A stretch of 64,000 nucleotides of DNA from UBA5734 sp964499985 (GCA_964499985.1 CAZCMX010000003.1:3888-67887); one strand, 5' to 3'. Shown: positions 53,291-62,598, counted from the stretch's first letter. Program-made: numbers and translations. Notes: generated by a model from the letters alone, not told the origin.

Positions 53291-54676
53291 ATGAAGCATG
53301 CCAAGTCCATTCCGGTTCTGAGCGGGTCCGCTATGCGGCTGGCCGCCATCCTGCTGATCTCCAGCATCCTGCTCGCAGGCTGCAATTTGCAGCTGGCAAC
53401 CCCTGGCCAGGCCACGGGGACGGCGACGGCTGCTTCCGGAGCCCAGGCCGGTCAATCCACAGAAGGCCCGGCTGCCTCAGTGACCTTGCCGGAACAGACG
53501 GCCGCCCCGACCCCGACCCCGACCCCTGTGCCGACGCCGACCCCGGTGCCGTCTTTGCCCGTCGATCCGATCGTCGAAGCCTATTTCGGTCCCTTGCCGG
53601 TCGCCAGCCAGATCGTGCCGTATGAGCACCATGAAATTCGCGCCCTGTACCTCGGAGCGGCCGCCAATCTCGACTCGACCATTCGCCTGGCGCGTGAGAC
53701 CGAGGTCAATGCGGTTGTCATCGACTTGAAGGAATCCAATGGGGTCAAATACAAGTCCCAGGTGCCGCTTGCCGTCGAAAATAACCTGGTCCATCCCCTG
53801 TACAATTTGCCGGCAGTGGTCGAAAAGCTCCATGCGGAAAACATCACCGTGATCGGCCGGATCGTCTGTTTCAAGGATCCCTTCCTGGCCGAGGCTCGCC
53901 CTGACCTGGCGATCCAGGACAAGAGCGGCAATGCCCTGCTCTACAAACTCGAAGGGAAAAAGCCTTTCGTCAATCCCTATAACCAGGATGTCTGGCAGTA
54001 TAATGTCGACATCGCCAAGGAAGCCATCGCGATCGGCGTCGATGAGATCCAGTTCGACTATGTCCGTTTCCCGACCGGTGGCACCACCAGCGGCGCATCC
54101 CCGTATTTTGGCGAGGAAGGGATGGTGCCGACCAAGGTCCAGGCCATCAACCGCTTCCTGCAATTTGCCCGGGTCCAGATCCAGGATGAGCTGGGCATCC
54201 CGCTCGGCGCCGATGTATTTGCGATTGTCATGATCAGCAAGGGCGATGGCAACCGGATCGGCCAGGACTGGGCTTCGCTCGGCCTTCTCGGGCTCGACCG
54301 GATCAGCCCGATGATCTATCCGTCGCATTACGCCAATAGTTCAACCGGCCACTATACCGGCAATGGCGTCGGCCAGCAGGTCGGTGATACCCTCTATACC
54401 AAGCCGGACCTTTATCCCTATGATGTGATGTACAAGACCCTCAAGGTCGGCCAGGAAATGGCAGCGGCTGCGCCAGGCTACAATGTCGTGATTTCGCCGT
54501 ATCTGCAGGCTTTCACGGCGTCCTACCTGCCTGCCGGCTATTACATGACCTATGGCGCGAAAGAGATCCGCGAGCAGATCCAGGCCAATGAAGATGCCGG
54601 CTATACCGAGTGGATCCTCTGGAATTCGCGGGCCAGCTATCCGGCCGAGGCCTTCCGGGCTAAAACTGGCGAATAG
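53291..54676 (+). CDS. Putative glycoside hydrolase lipoprotein (DUF4015/GH13_40-like)
   Basis: 461 residues. Lipobox LLAGC after a long N-terminal region, a Thr/Ala/Pro linker with PTPTPTPVPTPTP (about 75-95), then a TIM-barrel-like domain of the putative glycosyl hydrolase family with VNAVVIDLKESNGV, ITVIGRIVCFKDP, VDEIQFDYVRFP (conserved Asp) and LDRISPMIYPSHY. Anchored outside the cell membrane. Substrate not known; members are thought to act on wall or exopolysaccharides. Single gene convergent with the deacetylase. Confidence 0.85.
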   Translation: MKHAKSIPVLSGSAMRLAAILLISSILLAGCNLQLATPGQATGTATAASGAQAGQSTEGPAASVTLPEQTAAPTPTPTPVPTPTPVPSLPVDPIVEAYFGPLPVASQIVPYEHHEIRALYLGAAANLDSTIRLARETEVNAVVIDLKESNGVKYKSQVPLAVENNLVHPLYNLPAVVEKLHAENITVIGRIVCFKDPFLAEARPDLAIQDKSGNALLYKLEGKKPFVNPYNQDVWQYNVDIAKEAIAIGVDEIQFDYVRFPTGGTTSGASPYFGEEGMVPTKVQAINRFLQFARVQIQDELGIPLGADVFAIVMISKGDGNRIGQDWASLGLLGLDRISPMIYPSHYANSSTGHYTGNGVGQQVGDTLYTKPDLYPYDVMYKTLKVGQEMAAAAPGYNVVISPYLQAFTASYLPAGYYMTYGAKEIREQIQANEDAGYTEWILWNSRASYPAEAFRAKTGE

Positions 54677-54764
54677 GACTCGAACCAGCGTCTGTCCCAG
54701 CTTCCCGGTTCAAGTCTGACACCCGTTCTTGCAGCAGGGCCAGAACTCAGCACCCCGCTCCTTT

Positions 54765-55691
54765 TCAATCTGCTTTTGAATCAGCCTCTTTCAATTTCGA
54801 CACGACTTCGCCTGGCCCTGGCATCCCCTCGCTGCTGTAAGACAGCAATTCGCTGACCGTCATGAACCGGAAACCTTTTTCCGCGAGGCCGTCAATAATC
54901 CGCGGCACCGCCGCCAAGGTGGCGCTATTGGTGTCGTGGAGCAGAATGATATGGCCATTGGCCGCGTTTTCAATCACAAAATTGGCGATATGATCGGGAT
55001 CATCCTTGTGGTTCCAGTCCTCCGGACAACTCTGCCAGGTCCAGTTGACGATGGTAAGGCCCAGTTCGCCGGTCACCTCTTCAGTGGTGGCACTATAGCC
55101 GCCGGTCGGTGGCCGCATGATCGTTGGGGTCACCCCGGCGATCGACTGGATCAGGTCGGAGGTGCGCACCAGCTCATCGCGGGTGGTCGCCGCATCGGCT
55201 TTTTTCAGGATCTGATGCGAATAGGTGTGGTTGCCGATCTCATGGCCCTCGGCGACCTCGCGCCGCAGCAAATCCCCCCGGGCCTGGCTGGACTTGAGCC
55301 GGTTGCCGAGGACAAAAAAGGTTGCCCGGACTTGTTTTTCGAGCAGAACATCGAGCAGGGGGCCGGTCAGGTCGGTGGACGGGCCATCGTCAAAGGTCAG
55401 CGCAATCGCTGGATGCTCCGCGCTGGGCGGGCCGGAATAGGCCGTCGGTTCAGGAACTGCGGTCGTTGCGGATGTGCTCGTTGCCTGCGTCTCTGGGCCA
55501 ACCGGGGCAGCCGTTTGGCCGGGACTGCCTGCGCCTGCTGGGGCATCGGCCTGGCTCTCGGTGGCGGAAAAGGTCGTCGGGGCGGCGCTCTGGGCTGGGC
55601 TGGCCACGGGCTGCAAAATACAGCCGGCCAGGGCCAGCACGGCCAGCAAAGCCGCAAGTCCGGTCAGGGGGATTGAAAAAGACTGTCTCAT
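54765..55691 (-). CDS. Polysaccharide deacetylase lipoprotein (NodB domain)
   Basis: 308 residues. Lipobox LALAGC, a Ser/Thr/Ala-rich linker to about 95, then the CE4/NodB domain: catalytic Asp and metal site in ALTFDDGPS, metal His pair in IGNHTYSHQIL, RPPTGGYSA and LLHDTNS. It should deacetylate peptidoglycan or another surface glycan. The start is the ATG at 55691, weak GAAAGTG site; a longer frame extends into the promoter region. It diverges from the CoA operon. Confidence 0.92.
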   Translation of the reverse strand: MRQSFSIPLTGLAALLAVLALAGCILQPVASPAQSAAPTTFSATESQADAPAGAGSPGQTAAPVGPETQATSTSATTAVPEPTAYSGPPSAEHPAIALTFDDGPSTDLTGPLLDVLLEKQVRATFFVLGNRLKSSQARGDLLRREVAEGHEIGNHTYSHQILKKADAATTRDELVRTSDLIQSIAGVTPTIMRPPTGGYSATTEEVTGELGLTIVNWTWQSCPEDWNHKDDPDHIANFVIENAANGHIILLHDTNSATLAAVPRIIDGLAEKGFRFMTVSELLSYSSEGMPGPGEVVSKLKEADSKAD

Positions 55692-55761
55692 TGCAAAAAC
55701 ACTTTCAAAGTTTATCGTTGTGGCCTGTCTGAAGCACAGATGCCGGGATCTTTCAAGTACA

Positions 55762-55770
55762 ACTATATCA
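55762..55770 (-). promoter_or_regulatory. Extended -10 of the deacetylase gene
   Basis: On the minus strand TGATATAGT, an extended -10. It forms an inverted pair with the plus-strand TGATATAAT 25 bp away, giving two facing promoters in 120 bp. Confidence 0.5.
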
Positions 55771-55794
55771 TAACCCATCCCGTGCAGCAGGATA

Positions 55795-55803
55795 TGATAT
55801 AAT
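55795..55803 (+). promoter_or_regulatory. Extended -10 of the pantothenate/CoA operon
   Basis: TGATATAAT, a perfect extended -10, 65 bp before coaBC. No good -35 at the usual distance. Confidence 0.55.
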
Positions 55804-55868
55804 TATGCGAATCATCCGGCATATCTCATGGGAATTGGCTGTGCCGGGGCAGGAGGACAGTTTACCGC

Positions 55869-57044
55869 ATGCCAGGTGCGAAAAAAATCACATTGGGAGT
55901 GACCGGCTCAATCGCCGCCTACAAGGCCGCTGAGATTGCCAGCGCCCTGACCTCAGCGGGTCACGAGGTCCGTGTGATCCTGACGGAACATGCCGCCCGG
56001 TTCATCACCCCCATCACCTTTGAAACGTTGACCAGGCAGAAGGTTCTGGTCGACATGTTCTCCGATGAGGACCACCGCCAGGTTTCCCATATCGAGCAGG
56101 GGACCCAGATCGACATGGTCCTGGTTGCGCCTGCAACCTTCAACATCATTGGCAAGGCGGCCCAGGGCATCGCCGACGATCTGCTCAGCACAGTCCTGGC
56201 GGCTGCCGATCCGAAACGGGTCCTGTATGCCCCGGCGATGAATGTCAATATGTACGAAAATCCAGCTTGCCAGGCCAATATGGCCACCCTCCGGGCCCGC
56301 GGCAGCCAGTTTGTCGAACCCGAAGAGGGCATGCTGGCCTGTGGCGTCTATGCCAAGGGCCGCCTGGCCAAGGTGCCGGCGATTCTTGATGCAGTCGAGT
56401 CTTTTCTGGCGCCCAAGCCGCTTCTGGGCAAACGCGTGCTGATCACGGCCGGCGCAACCCGGGAGTATATCGATCCAATCCGCTTCCTGTCGAATTCCTC
56501 GAGTGGCCAGATGGGCGTTGCCCTGGCCCGGGCCTGCCGCCACTATGGCGCCGAGGTCACCTTGCTCCTGGCCAATTCCCAGCTGGACGCACCTGGGGTC
56601 CATGTCGTCCGGGTCGACACGGTCGCCGATCTCTATGCCGCCGCCTTGCAGGCTTTTCCGGCCACGGACTACCTGTTTGCCGCTGCTGCGGTGTCTGATT
56701 TCAAGCCCGCCACAAAACAGGACTCGAAGATCAAGAAGACGGGGTCCAGTCTCAATATCGAGCTGGTGCCCAATACGGACGTCTTGCTGGCGCTGTCGAA
56801 ATTGAAGACGCACCAGAAGCTGATCGGATTTGCAGCAGAAAGCGAAGCGATGCTCGAAAATGCCAGGGGCAAGCTCGAGCGCAAGCAGCTGGACCTGATC
56901 GTCGCCAACTCGCTGGACAATTTTGCCCGGGCCAGCGGCAAGGTCTGGCTGGTCGATGCACAGGATATTGAGGAATTGCCCGAATTGCCGAAGCCGGAAC
57001 TGGCCTTTGCCATCCTCGATGCCATGCTGGCCAGAGGTCTGTGA
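55869..57044 (+). CDS. coaBC: Phosphopantothenoylcysteine synthetase/decarboxylase
   Basis: Makes 4'-phosphopantetheine from phosphopantothenate and cysteine. 391 residues. N-terminal CoaC flavoprotein: GVTGSIAAYKA, SHIEQGT (His), VLYAPAMNVNMY (PAMN) and the Cys in MLACGVYAKG. C-terminal CoaB: ITAGATREYIDPIRFLSN and the Lys-Lys-Thr-Gly motif (IKKTGSS). A GGAGG site precedes the ATG. First gene of the operon; the fused kinase starts 8 bp after its stop. Confidence 0.96.
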   Translation: MPGAKKITLGVTGSIAAYKAAEIASALTSAGHEVRVILTEHAARFITPITFETLTRQKVLVDMFSDEDHRQVSHIEQGTQIDMVLVAPATFNIIGKAAQGIADDLLSTVLAAADPKRVLYAPAMNVNMYENPACQANMATLRARGSQFVEPEEGMLACGVYAKGRLAKVPAILDAVESFLAPKPLLGKRVLITAGATREYIDPIRFLSNSSSGQMGVALARACRHYGAEVTLLLANSQLDAPGVHVVRVDTVADLYAAALQAFPATDYLFAAAAVSDFKPATKQDSKIKKTGSSLNIELVPNTDVLLALSKLKTHQKLIGFAAESEAMLENARGKLERKQLDLIVANSLDNFARASGKVWLVDAQDIEELPELPKPELAFAILDAMLARGL

Positions 57045-57051
57045 GGCAGCG

Positions 57052-58785
57052 ATGATGGATGTGAATGTGCCGCCCCCTCTGACCGCTCCGGAAGACCAGC
57101 CTGACCGGGTTAGTGGTCCGGACCAGACTTGTGTGCGGGTCCTGACCATTGATATCGGCAATACCCAGACGGTTGTGGGCTGGTTCGAGACAGACAAGCT
57201 GCGCTGCACCGCCCGCTGGGGCACTGTGCGGGAAGATGCCGACGATCTGCTGGACCGCGAGCTGACCGCCTTTTTTGGCCGCTACAATCTGAATCCGGCC
57301 CAGCTCGATGCGATCGGCATTGCCTCGGTTGTCCCGCCAGCCACACCGCAGCTGGTTGAAGCCTTGCGCCATTACACCGGCCTGGAACCGGTCCTGACCA
57401 GTGCCCGTACAGCCACGATTCCGATCCGGGTCGATGTACCGGAGAAAATTGGCGCTGACCGGATTGCCAATGCGGTTGCGGCAGCCCGCCTTTACCCCTT
57501 GCCTGCGATCGTCATGGATGTGGGTACCGCCACGACGATCAGTGTCATCGATGCCACCGGCACCCTGGTCGGCGGTTCGATCAGCCTCGGACTGCAAAAC
57601 AGCGCCCGGGCCTTGCACCAGGTGACTGCCCAGCTGCCCTTGTCAGACCTGGCCAGCCCGCCGGCCCAGATTGGCCGCAATACGGAGGACAGCATCCGCA
57701 GTGGACTGCTGAATGGGACCGCCGCGATGCTGGAAGGTCTGGCGGAGCGGATGTCCGGTGAGCTGGGACGTCCGGCGACCCTGATCCTGACCGGCGGCCT
57801 GTCCGGCCGCCTGATCCACCATTTCAGAAAGCCCGTCCGCCATGATCCGGAACTGCTGCTCAAAGGCCTGCGCCTGATCGCGCTGGGTGGCCTGCCGGCT
57901 GCCGGGATCCGGCCACTGTCCGGTCGGCGACTGGGGATCATCGGGGCCGGCCGGCTTGGCGTTGGTCTGGGCCTCTACCTGGCCAGCCGCGGGATTGCCC
58001 TGTCGGGCTATGCCAGCCACAATTTCCTGTCGGCTGAACGCGCGGCCCGCCTGACAGGCAGCAAGGCATTCCGCAGCCTCGAAGAGGTGGTCGCTTCTTC
58101 CGATATGATCCTGATCGCAACTCCCGATGGCGAGATTGCCGGAGTGGCCAGCCGCCTGGCCAGCCGCCTGACCTCTGGCCAATGGCTGATCCATGCCAGC
58201 GGCTCATTGCCGGCTGAAATACTGCGCCCGGACCCGTCCCAAGACAAACCTGTATTGGTTTTGTCCCTGCACCCCATGCTGGCATTTGCCAGCCGCGACA
58301 TGATGCCGGAGGCTATCGAAACTGCCAGCATTTCCCTGGAAGGCGATGCTGCCGTAGCTGAGGAATGGGCTCTGACCCTCATGGACTGGAACCACCCGGT
58401 CATCCGGCTGACGGCCGCGCAAAAACCCCTCTACCACCTGGCCAGTGTCTGGGCTTCCAACCTGACGCTGGCTGTGATTGCCCAGAGCTGCGCCTATCTG
58501 GAGACGCTGGGCTTATCACATAAGCATGCCGAGCAGGCAGTCTGGCCCCTGGTCCAGGCCAGCCTGGAAAATTTCCGCAACCATGGCTTGCCAGGTGCCC
58601 TGACCGGCCCGGTCGAGCGCAATGACGTCGAGACCATTCGCCAGCATCTGGTGGCGATGCCCGAACAAGACCAGCTTTTGTATTGCCAGTTGTCGCAACG
58701 ATTGCTTGCCCAGGCTCGCCTGCGCCACCACAACCGCAATGACCAGGAGCTTGCCGATTTACTCAACTCAGGAGGATCTTCATGA
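57052..58785 (+). CDS. coaX-panG: Fusion of type III pantothenate kinase (CoaX) and DUF2520/PanG-like dehydrogenase
   Basis: 577 residues, two enzymes in one chain. Residues about 28-280 are CoaX: TIDIGNTQTVVGWFE (34-38 DxGNT), IGADRIANAV (Asp136) and DVGTATTISV (156-162); length normal for CoaX. Residues about 292-560 are a Rossmann protein with GIIGAGRLGVGLG (GxGxxG at 298-303), LIATPDGEIAG, LVLSLHPMLAF, and the DUF2520 helical part HLASVWASNLTLAVIAQSCAYLE. DUF2520 proteins include PanG, a ketopantoate reductase found in genomes lacking panE; the setting between coaBC and panBCD, without panE, supports that role. The start (ATG at 57052) follows GAGG. The stop overlaps panB by four bases. 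Confidence 0.85.
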   Translation: MMDVNVPPPLTAPEDQPDRVSGPDQTCVRVLTIDIGNTQTVVGWFETDKLRCTARWGTVREDADDLLDRELTAFFGRYNLNPAQLDAIGIASVVPPATPQLVEALRHYTGLEPVLTSARTATIPIRVDVPEKIGADRIANAVAAARLYPLPAIVMDVGTATTISVIDATGTLVGGSISLGLQNSARALHQVTAQLPLSDLASPPAQIGRNTEDSIRSGLLNGTAAMLEGLAERMSGELGRPATLILTGGLSGRLIHHFRKPVRHDPELLLKGLRLIALGGLPAAGIRPLSGRRLGIIGAGRLGVGLGLYLASRGIALSGYASHNFLSAERAARLTGSKAFRSLEEVVASSDMILIATPDGEIAGVASRLASRLTSGQWLIHASGSLPAEILRPDPSQDKPVLVLSLHPMLAFASRDMMPEAIETASISLEGDAAVAEEWALTLMDWNHPVIRLTAAQKPLYHLASVWASNLTLAVIAQSCAYLETLGLSHKHAEQAVWPLVQASLENFRNHGLPGALTGPVERNDVETIRQHLVAMPEQDQLLYCQLSQRLLAQARLRHHNRNDQELADLLNSGGSS

Positions 58786-59639
58786 AACGAACAATTACGA
58801 CTTTCCAGAAAGCCAAAACCATTGGCGAACGCCTGGCCATGGTGACCGCATACGATTATTCGATGGCCCGGCTGGCGGACAGCGCCGGCGTGGATGCCAT
58901 CCTGGTCGGGGATTCACTGGGCATGGTCTGCCTTGGCTATCCCAATACCCTGCCGGTCACCATGGACGATATGCTGCACCATACCAAAGCCGTCGCCCGC
59001 GGTACGAAGGATGCGCTTCTGGTCAGTGACCTGCCCTTCATGTCCTACCAGACCTCGGTCCGCGATGCCATAGCCAATGCCGGGCGCCTGATCCAGGAAG
59101 GCCATGCCGAGGCGGTCAAACTCGAAGGCGGCGCCACCGTCCTGGCCCAGGTCCGGGCGATCGTCAAAGCCCAGATCCCGGTCATGGGCCATCTGGGTCT
59201 GACCCCGCAGTCCGTGCATGTCTTTGGCGGATTCAAGTACCAGGGCAAGGACGAAAAAGCCGCCCGCCAGCTGATCGAGGATGCCAGACGCCTCGAGGAT
59301 GCCGGTGCCTTTTCGATCGTCCTCGAATGCCTGCCGGCTGAACTGGCAGAGGTGATCAGCAAGTCTGTGACCATCCCCGTGATCGGCATCGGTTCGGGCG
59401 TTGGCTGTGATGGCCAGGTTCTGGTCTATCATGATATTCTGGGATTATCAGGTGACATCAAGCCGCGCTTTGCCAAGGTCTTTGCCGATGGCGCCCAGAC
59501 CGCAGAAACCGGCCTGAAATCCTTTGTCGCGGCCGTCCGCCAGGGCGCTTTCCCTGGACCGGAACACTCCGTTGCTCTCGACCCGGATCTGGCCCGGCGC
59601 CTGAAACAATCACAAGTCGCTGGAACGCAATCGATTTGA
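58782..59639 (+). CDS. panB: 3-methyl-2-oxobutanoate hydroxymethyltransferase (ketopantoate)
   Basis: First committed step of pantothenate synthesis. 285 residues, TIM barrel with MVTAYDYSMARLADSAGVD (metal Asp), ILVGDSLGMV, SDLPFMSYQ, GHLGLTPQSVHVFGG and IGIGSGVGCDGQVLV. The ATG overlaps the upstream stop (ATGA). Followed by panC 21 bp later. Confidence 0.97.
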   Translation: MKRTITTFQKAKTIGERLAMVTAYDYSMARLADSAGVDAILVGDSLGMVCLGYPNTLPVTMDDMLHHTKAVARGTKDALLVSDLPFMSYQTSVRDAIANAGRLIQEGHAEAVKLEGGATVLAQVRAIVKAQIPVMGHLGLTPQSVHVFGGFKYQGKDEKAARQLIEDARRLEDAGAFSIVLECLPAELAEVISKSVTIPVIGIGSGVGCDGQVLVYHDILGLSGDIKPRFAKVFADGAQTAETGLKSFVAAVRQGAFPGPEHSVALDPDLARRLKQSQVAGTQSI

Positions 59640-59660
59640 GCGCGAACGGGAGGCAAGTGA

Positions 59661-60593
59661 ATGAGTAATAAACAGCATACCGGAACCAGTAAACAGACTT
59701 CGGTCCTCGGCAAGAATGCCATGGAGGCCAGGATCGAACGGGAAGCCATGGAGATCGCCAGGTCCATTCAGGATGTGCGGACCGTTGTCAAGTTTTACCA
59801 GAATGCCAAGGAAAGCATCGGCCTGGTGCCAACCATGGGCTATTTGCATACCGGGCATGTCAGCCTGATCGAAAAAGCCAGAAAGTCCTGCGACCGCGTG
59901 ATCGTCAGCATTTTTGTCAATCCGATCCAGTTTGGCCCGAATGAAGATTTCAGCCGCTATCCACGTGATCTCGAACGCGACCTCGAGCTGTGCCGCGATG
60001 CCGGTGCCGACCTGGTCTTTGTTCCGGAGGTCTCAGACATGTATCCGACTCCCAATCTGGCCTATATGGATATCCGCATACTGGGCGCCTATCTCTGTGG
60101 GGCCAGCCGGCCCGGCCATTTCCAGGGCGTCCTGACTGTCGTCGCCAAATTGTTCAATATCTGCCAGCCCGACCAGGCCTTTTTCGGGGAAAAGGATGCC
60201 CAGCAGCTGGCGATCATCCGCCGTATGGTTGCCGATTTCAATTTCCCGGTTGAAATTGTGCCTTGTCCGATCATCCGTGAGTCCGATGGCCTGGCCATGA
60301 GCTCAAGAAATGTGTATCTGTCTGCCGAAGAACGAAAGGCCGCCCTGTCCTTGTCCCGCAGCCTGGAGATGGCCTGGCGGGCGCTCGAGTCAGGTGAACG
60401 GTCTGCGGCCGCCATCCGTGACCTCATCCACTCCGGCATTGCAGCTGAACCCCTGGCCCGGATCGACTATGTCGAACTGGTCGACAGCGACACCCTGCAG
60501 CCGGTCGACACCATCTCCGGCAGCATCCTGGCCGCTGTTGCCGTCTATTTCGGCAAAACCCGCCTGATTGACAACTTTACGTTCAGGCCCTGA
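59661..60593 (+). CDS. panC: Pantothenate synthetase
   Basis: Joins pantoate and beta-alanine with ATP. 310 residues. The catalytic nucleotidyltransferase motifs are VPTMGYLHTGHVSLI (HxGH), FVNPIQFGPNEDFSRYPR, FFGEKDAQQLAIIRRM and AMSSRNVYLS (KMSKS-like). An about 28-residue N-terminal extension (MSNKQHTGTS...) is unusual; GGGAGG precedes the first ATG, so I keep it. Third pan gene; panD follows 18 bp later. Confidence 0.96.
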   Translation: MSNKQHTGTSKQTSVLGKNAMEARIEREAMEIARSIQDVRTVVKFYQNAKESIGLVPTMGYLHTGHVSLIEKARKSCDRVIVSIFVNPIQFGPNEDFSRYPRDLERDLELCRDAGADLVFVPEVSDMYPTPNLAYMDIRILGAYLCGASRPGHFQGVLTVVAKLFNICQPDQAFFGEKDAQQLAIIRRMVADFNFPVEIVPCPIIRESDGLAMSSRNVYLSAEERKAALSLSRSLEMAWRALESGERSAAAIRDLIHSGIAAEPLARIDYVELVDSDTLQPVDTISGSILAAVAVYFGKTRLIDNFTFRP

Positions 60594-60611
60594 ATAAAGG
60601 AGGAATCTTCC

Positions 60612-60995
60612 TTGGAATTATCCGTTCTGAAAGCAAAAATTCACCGTGCAACGGTGACCGAAGCGGACTTGCATTATGTCGGCAGCATCACGATCGACCA
60701 GGACCTGATGGATGCTGCCGGACTCCTGTCCTATGAAAAGGTCCTGGTTGCCGATATCGACAATGGCAACCGTCTCGAGACCTATATCATCGCCGGACCA
60801 CGCGGCAGCGGCATCATCTGCCTCAACGGCGCCTCGGCCCGCCTCGTGAGCCCTGGCGATCGCGTCATCGTCATGACCTTCTGCACCATGTCCCCGGAAG
60901 AAGCCCGGGCTCATCGCCCGACAGTCGTTTTTGTAGACGAGAAAAACGCGATCACCGAGATCACCTATTACGAAGAGCATGGCATGATCGGTTGA
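60612..60995 (+). CDS. panD: Aspartate 1-decarboxylase
   Basis: Makes beta-alanine from aspartate. 127 residues. The self-cleavage Gly-Ser pair that yields the pyruvoyl group is in HYVGSITID; also LNGASARLVSPGDRVI and FVDEKNAI. It uses a TTG start; AAAGGAGG lies 8 bp upstream and an ATG is not available. The assembly gap begins one base after the stop, so nothing can be said about genes that might follow. Confidence 0.96.
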   Translation: MELSVLKAKIHRATVTEADLHYVGSITIDQDLMDAAGLLSYEKVLVADIDNGNRLETYIIAGPRGSGIICLNGASARLVSPGDRVIVMTFCTMSPEEARAHRPTVVFVDEKNAITEITYYEEHGMIG

Positions 60996-60996
60996 A

Positions 60997-61096
60997 NNNN
61001 NNNNNNNNNNNNNNNNNNNNNNNNNNNNNNNNNNNNNNNNNNNNNNNNNNNNNNNNNNNNNNNNNNNNNNNNNNNNNNNNNNNNNNNNNNNNNNNN
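60997..61096. other. Assembly gap (100 N) after panD
   Basis: The right flank (61097-61200) holds a short frame on the minus strand encoding VTGTTMQRIAGQSGAVNPKV that runs into the gap; too short to identify. The plus strand shows no frame there. Confidence 0.9.
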
Positions 61097-61236
61097 AGGA
61101 CCTTCGGATTCACTGCGCCAGATTGACCGGCGATTCTCTGCATGGTGGTGCCGGTCACGCTCAGGCCTGCGGATTCGCTCAGAACTTTTTACCGTTTCAG
61201 ACGTCCAATGGTTAGATGATCCGACTGGAGGTGTTT

Positions 61237-62598
61237 ATGATGAAACGGTTGTTTTCATATAGTGTTTTGATTGTATCAATTCTGGCGCTGCTGCTTGCTG
61301 GCTGTGCAGGTCCAGCGACAGGCACGAGCTCTGCTTTGGAGCCAGCTTCTGAAGCCACACCGGAATCGTCAGGCGAAACGAGCCGCCCGCCGCAACCGGT
61401 GGCTGGTGCGAATAATTTGATGACGGACGTGCAGGCGGTTTCCTGGCCGGCCGATCCCGAGGCTTTGCCCACAGGATGGACCGATGCGACGGGGCGCTTT
61501 TCGGCTTTGCTTTTCCAGAAATCAGCCGAGAATTCTGGGAATATCATGATTTCGCCCGCTTCGGTTTATTTGGCTCTGGCAATGACTTTGAACGGTGCTG
61601 AATCTTCGACCCGTGATGCGATGCTGAAGACTCTGGCTGCACAGGGTTTGACCGTCGCGGATATCAATCGAGCTGCGCGCAGCTGGATCACCGGCCTGAA
61701 CCGTGCCAGCGCCGGAACGACCGTATCCATCAGCAATTCGATCTGGTTTGACCAGGATTTCTTGCCCTTCCGGCCTTTTTTGCAGGCCAATGCCGACTAT
61801 TTCAACGCGGCCGCACAAAAGCTGGATTTCAAAGATCCCAAGTCTCTGGATGTGATTAATGGTTGGGTCAGTGCGGCTACCGAGGGCCGGATCGAGCAGA
61901 TCATCGACCAGATCCGCCCAGACTCGGTCATGTTCCTGATCAATGCGATCTATTTCCTGGCCGACTGGGAGACGCCATTTGAAAAATCCGATACACGGTC
62001 ACAGGCTTTCCAGGCACCGAATGGGGAAGTGGAAGTCGATTTCATGCACCGAACCGGCGCGTTGAACTTTTATCAGATGGACCGTGCGACCGGGATTGGA
62101 TTGCCTTACAAGGATGGCCGTTTTGCCTTTTTTGCGGTTTTGCCGGACGAAGGACTGGATGTACGTGCCTGGTTGGCCGGGCAAGATCCGGCCCGGTTAT
62201 TTGGCGAAGTCGCGACCGGTCTGGCTCAGGCGGCACTCGATGTCGATCTGGCCTTGCCCAAATTCGAGTCGCGGTATGAAGACAGCCTCTTGAATGAATT
62301 GTCCCAGCTTGGGATGGATATTGCATTCCAACCAGACCAGGCAGATTTTTCCCAGATGATCGACAGTCACGAGAAAATCCTTTACATCGGCGAGGTCAAG
62401 CACAAATCCTTTGTCCGCGTCGATGAGAAGGGAACTGAGGCGGCAGCAGCGACTTCGGTGGAAATGCGGGTGACGAGCATGCCCTACTCGGAGCGCCAGA
62501 TTGTTTTTGACCGCCCCTTCGTCTATGGCATCTTAGACCTCGAAACCGGTCTGCCCCTGTTTGCCGGCATCCTCGAAAAGCCTGAACCTCTGTCATGA
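61237..62598 (+). CDS. Serpin-type protease inhibitor lipoprotein
   Basis: 453 residues. The start is the ATG at 61237 with GGAGG upstream. A lipoprotein signal (LLLAGC) and a Pro/Thr/Ser linker precede a full serpin fold: NIMISPASVYLALAMTLNGA, LINAIYFLADWETPFEKS, ALDVDLALPKFESRY and VFDRPFVYGILDL. The reactive-centre hinge EKGTEAAAATSVEMRV follows the inhibitory-serpin pattern, with a Thr-Ser around the likely scissile bond. Anchored outside the cell, it would trap proteases. Such bacterial serpins are found in some gut and clostridial species. Confidence 0.93.
   Translation: MMKRLFSYSVLIVSILALLLAGCAGPATGTSSALEPASEATPESSGETSRPPQPVAGANNLMTDVQAVSWPADPEALPTGWTDATGRFSALLFQKSAENSGNIMISPASVYLALAMTLNGAESSTRDAMLKTLAAQGLTVADINRAARSWITGLNRASAGTTVSISNSIWFDQDFLPFRPFLQANADYFNAAAQKLDFKDPKSLDVINGWVSAATEGRIEQIIDQIRPDSVMFLINAIYFLADWETPFEKSDTRSQAFQAPNGEVEVDFMHRTGALNFYQMDRATGIGLPYKDGRFAFFAVLPDEGLDVRAWLAGQDPARLFGEVATGLAQAALDVDLALPKFESRYEDSLLNELSQLGMDIAFQPDQADFSQMIDSHEKILYIGEVKHKSFVRVDEKGTEAAAATSVEMRVTSMPYSERQIVFDRPFVYGILDLETGLPLFAGILEKPEPLS

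Noticed and set aside
53505..53555. Repeating CCGACCCC units that look like a small repeat array
   Set aside because: They encode the Pro-Thr linker of the lipoprotein; no spacers or conserved repeats as in CRISPR.
54675..54725. GGTTCGAGTC and GGTTCAAGTC strings that resemble tRNA T-loops
   Set aside because: No matching T-stem, acceptor stem or anticodon arm on either strand.
55953..57224. About 420-codon minus-strand frame opposite coaBC
   Set aside because: No ribosome site and no recognisable motif; coaBC and coaX explain the strand.
61097..61158. Short minus-strand frame running into the gap after panD
   Set aside because: Only about 20 residues, no motif and a stop upstream; cannot be called a gene.
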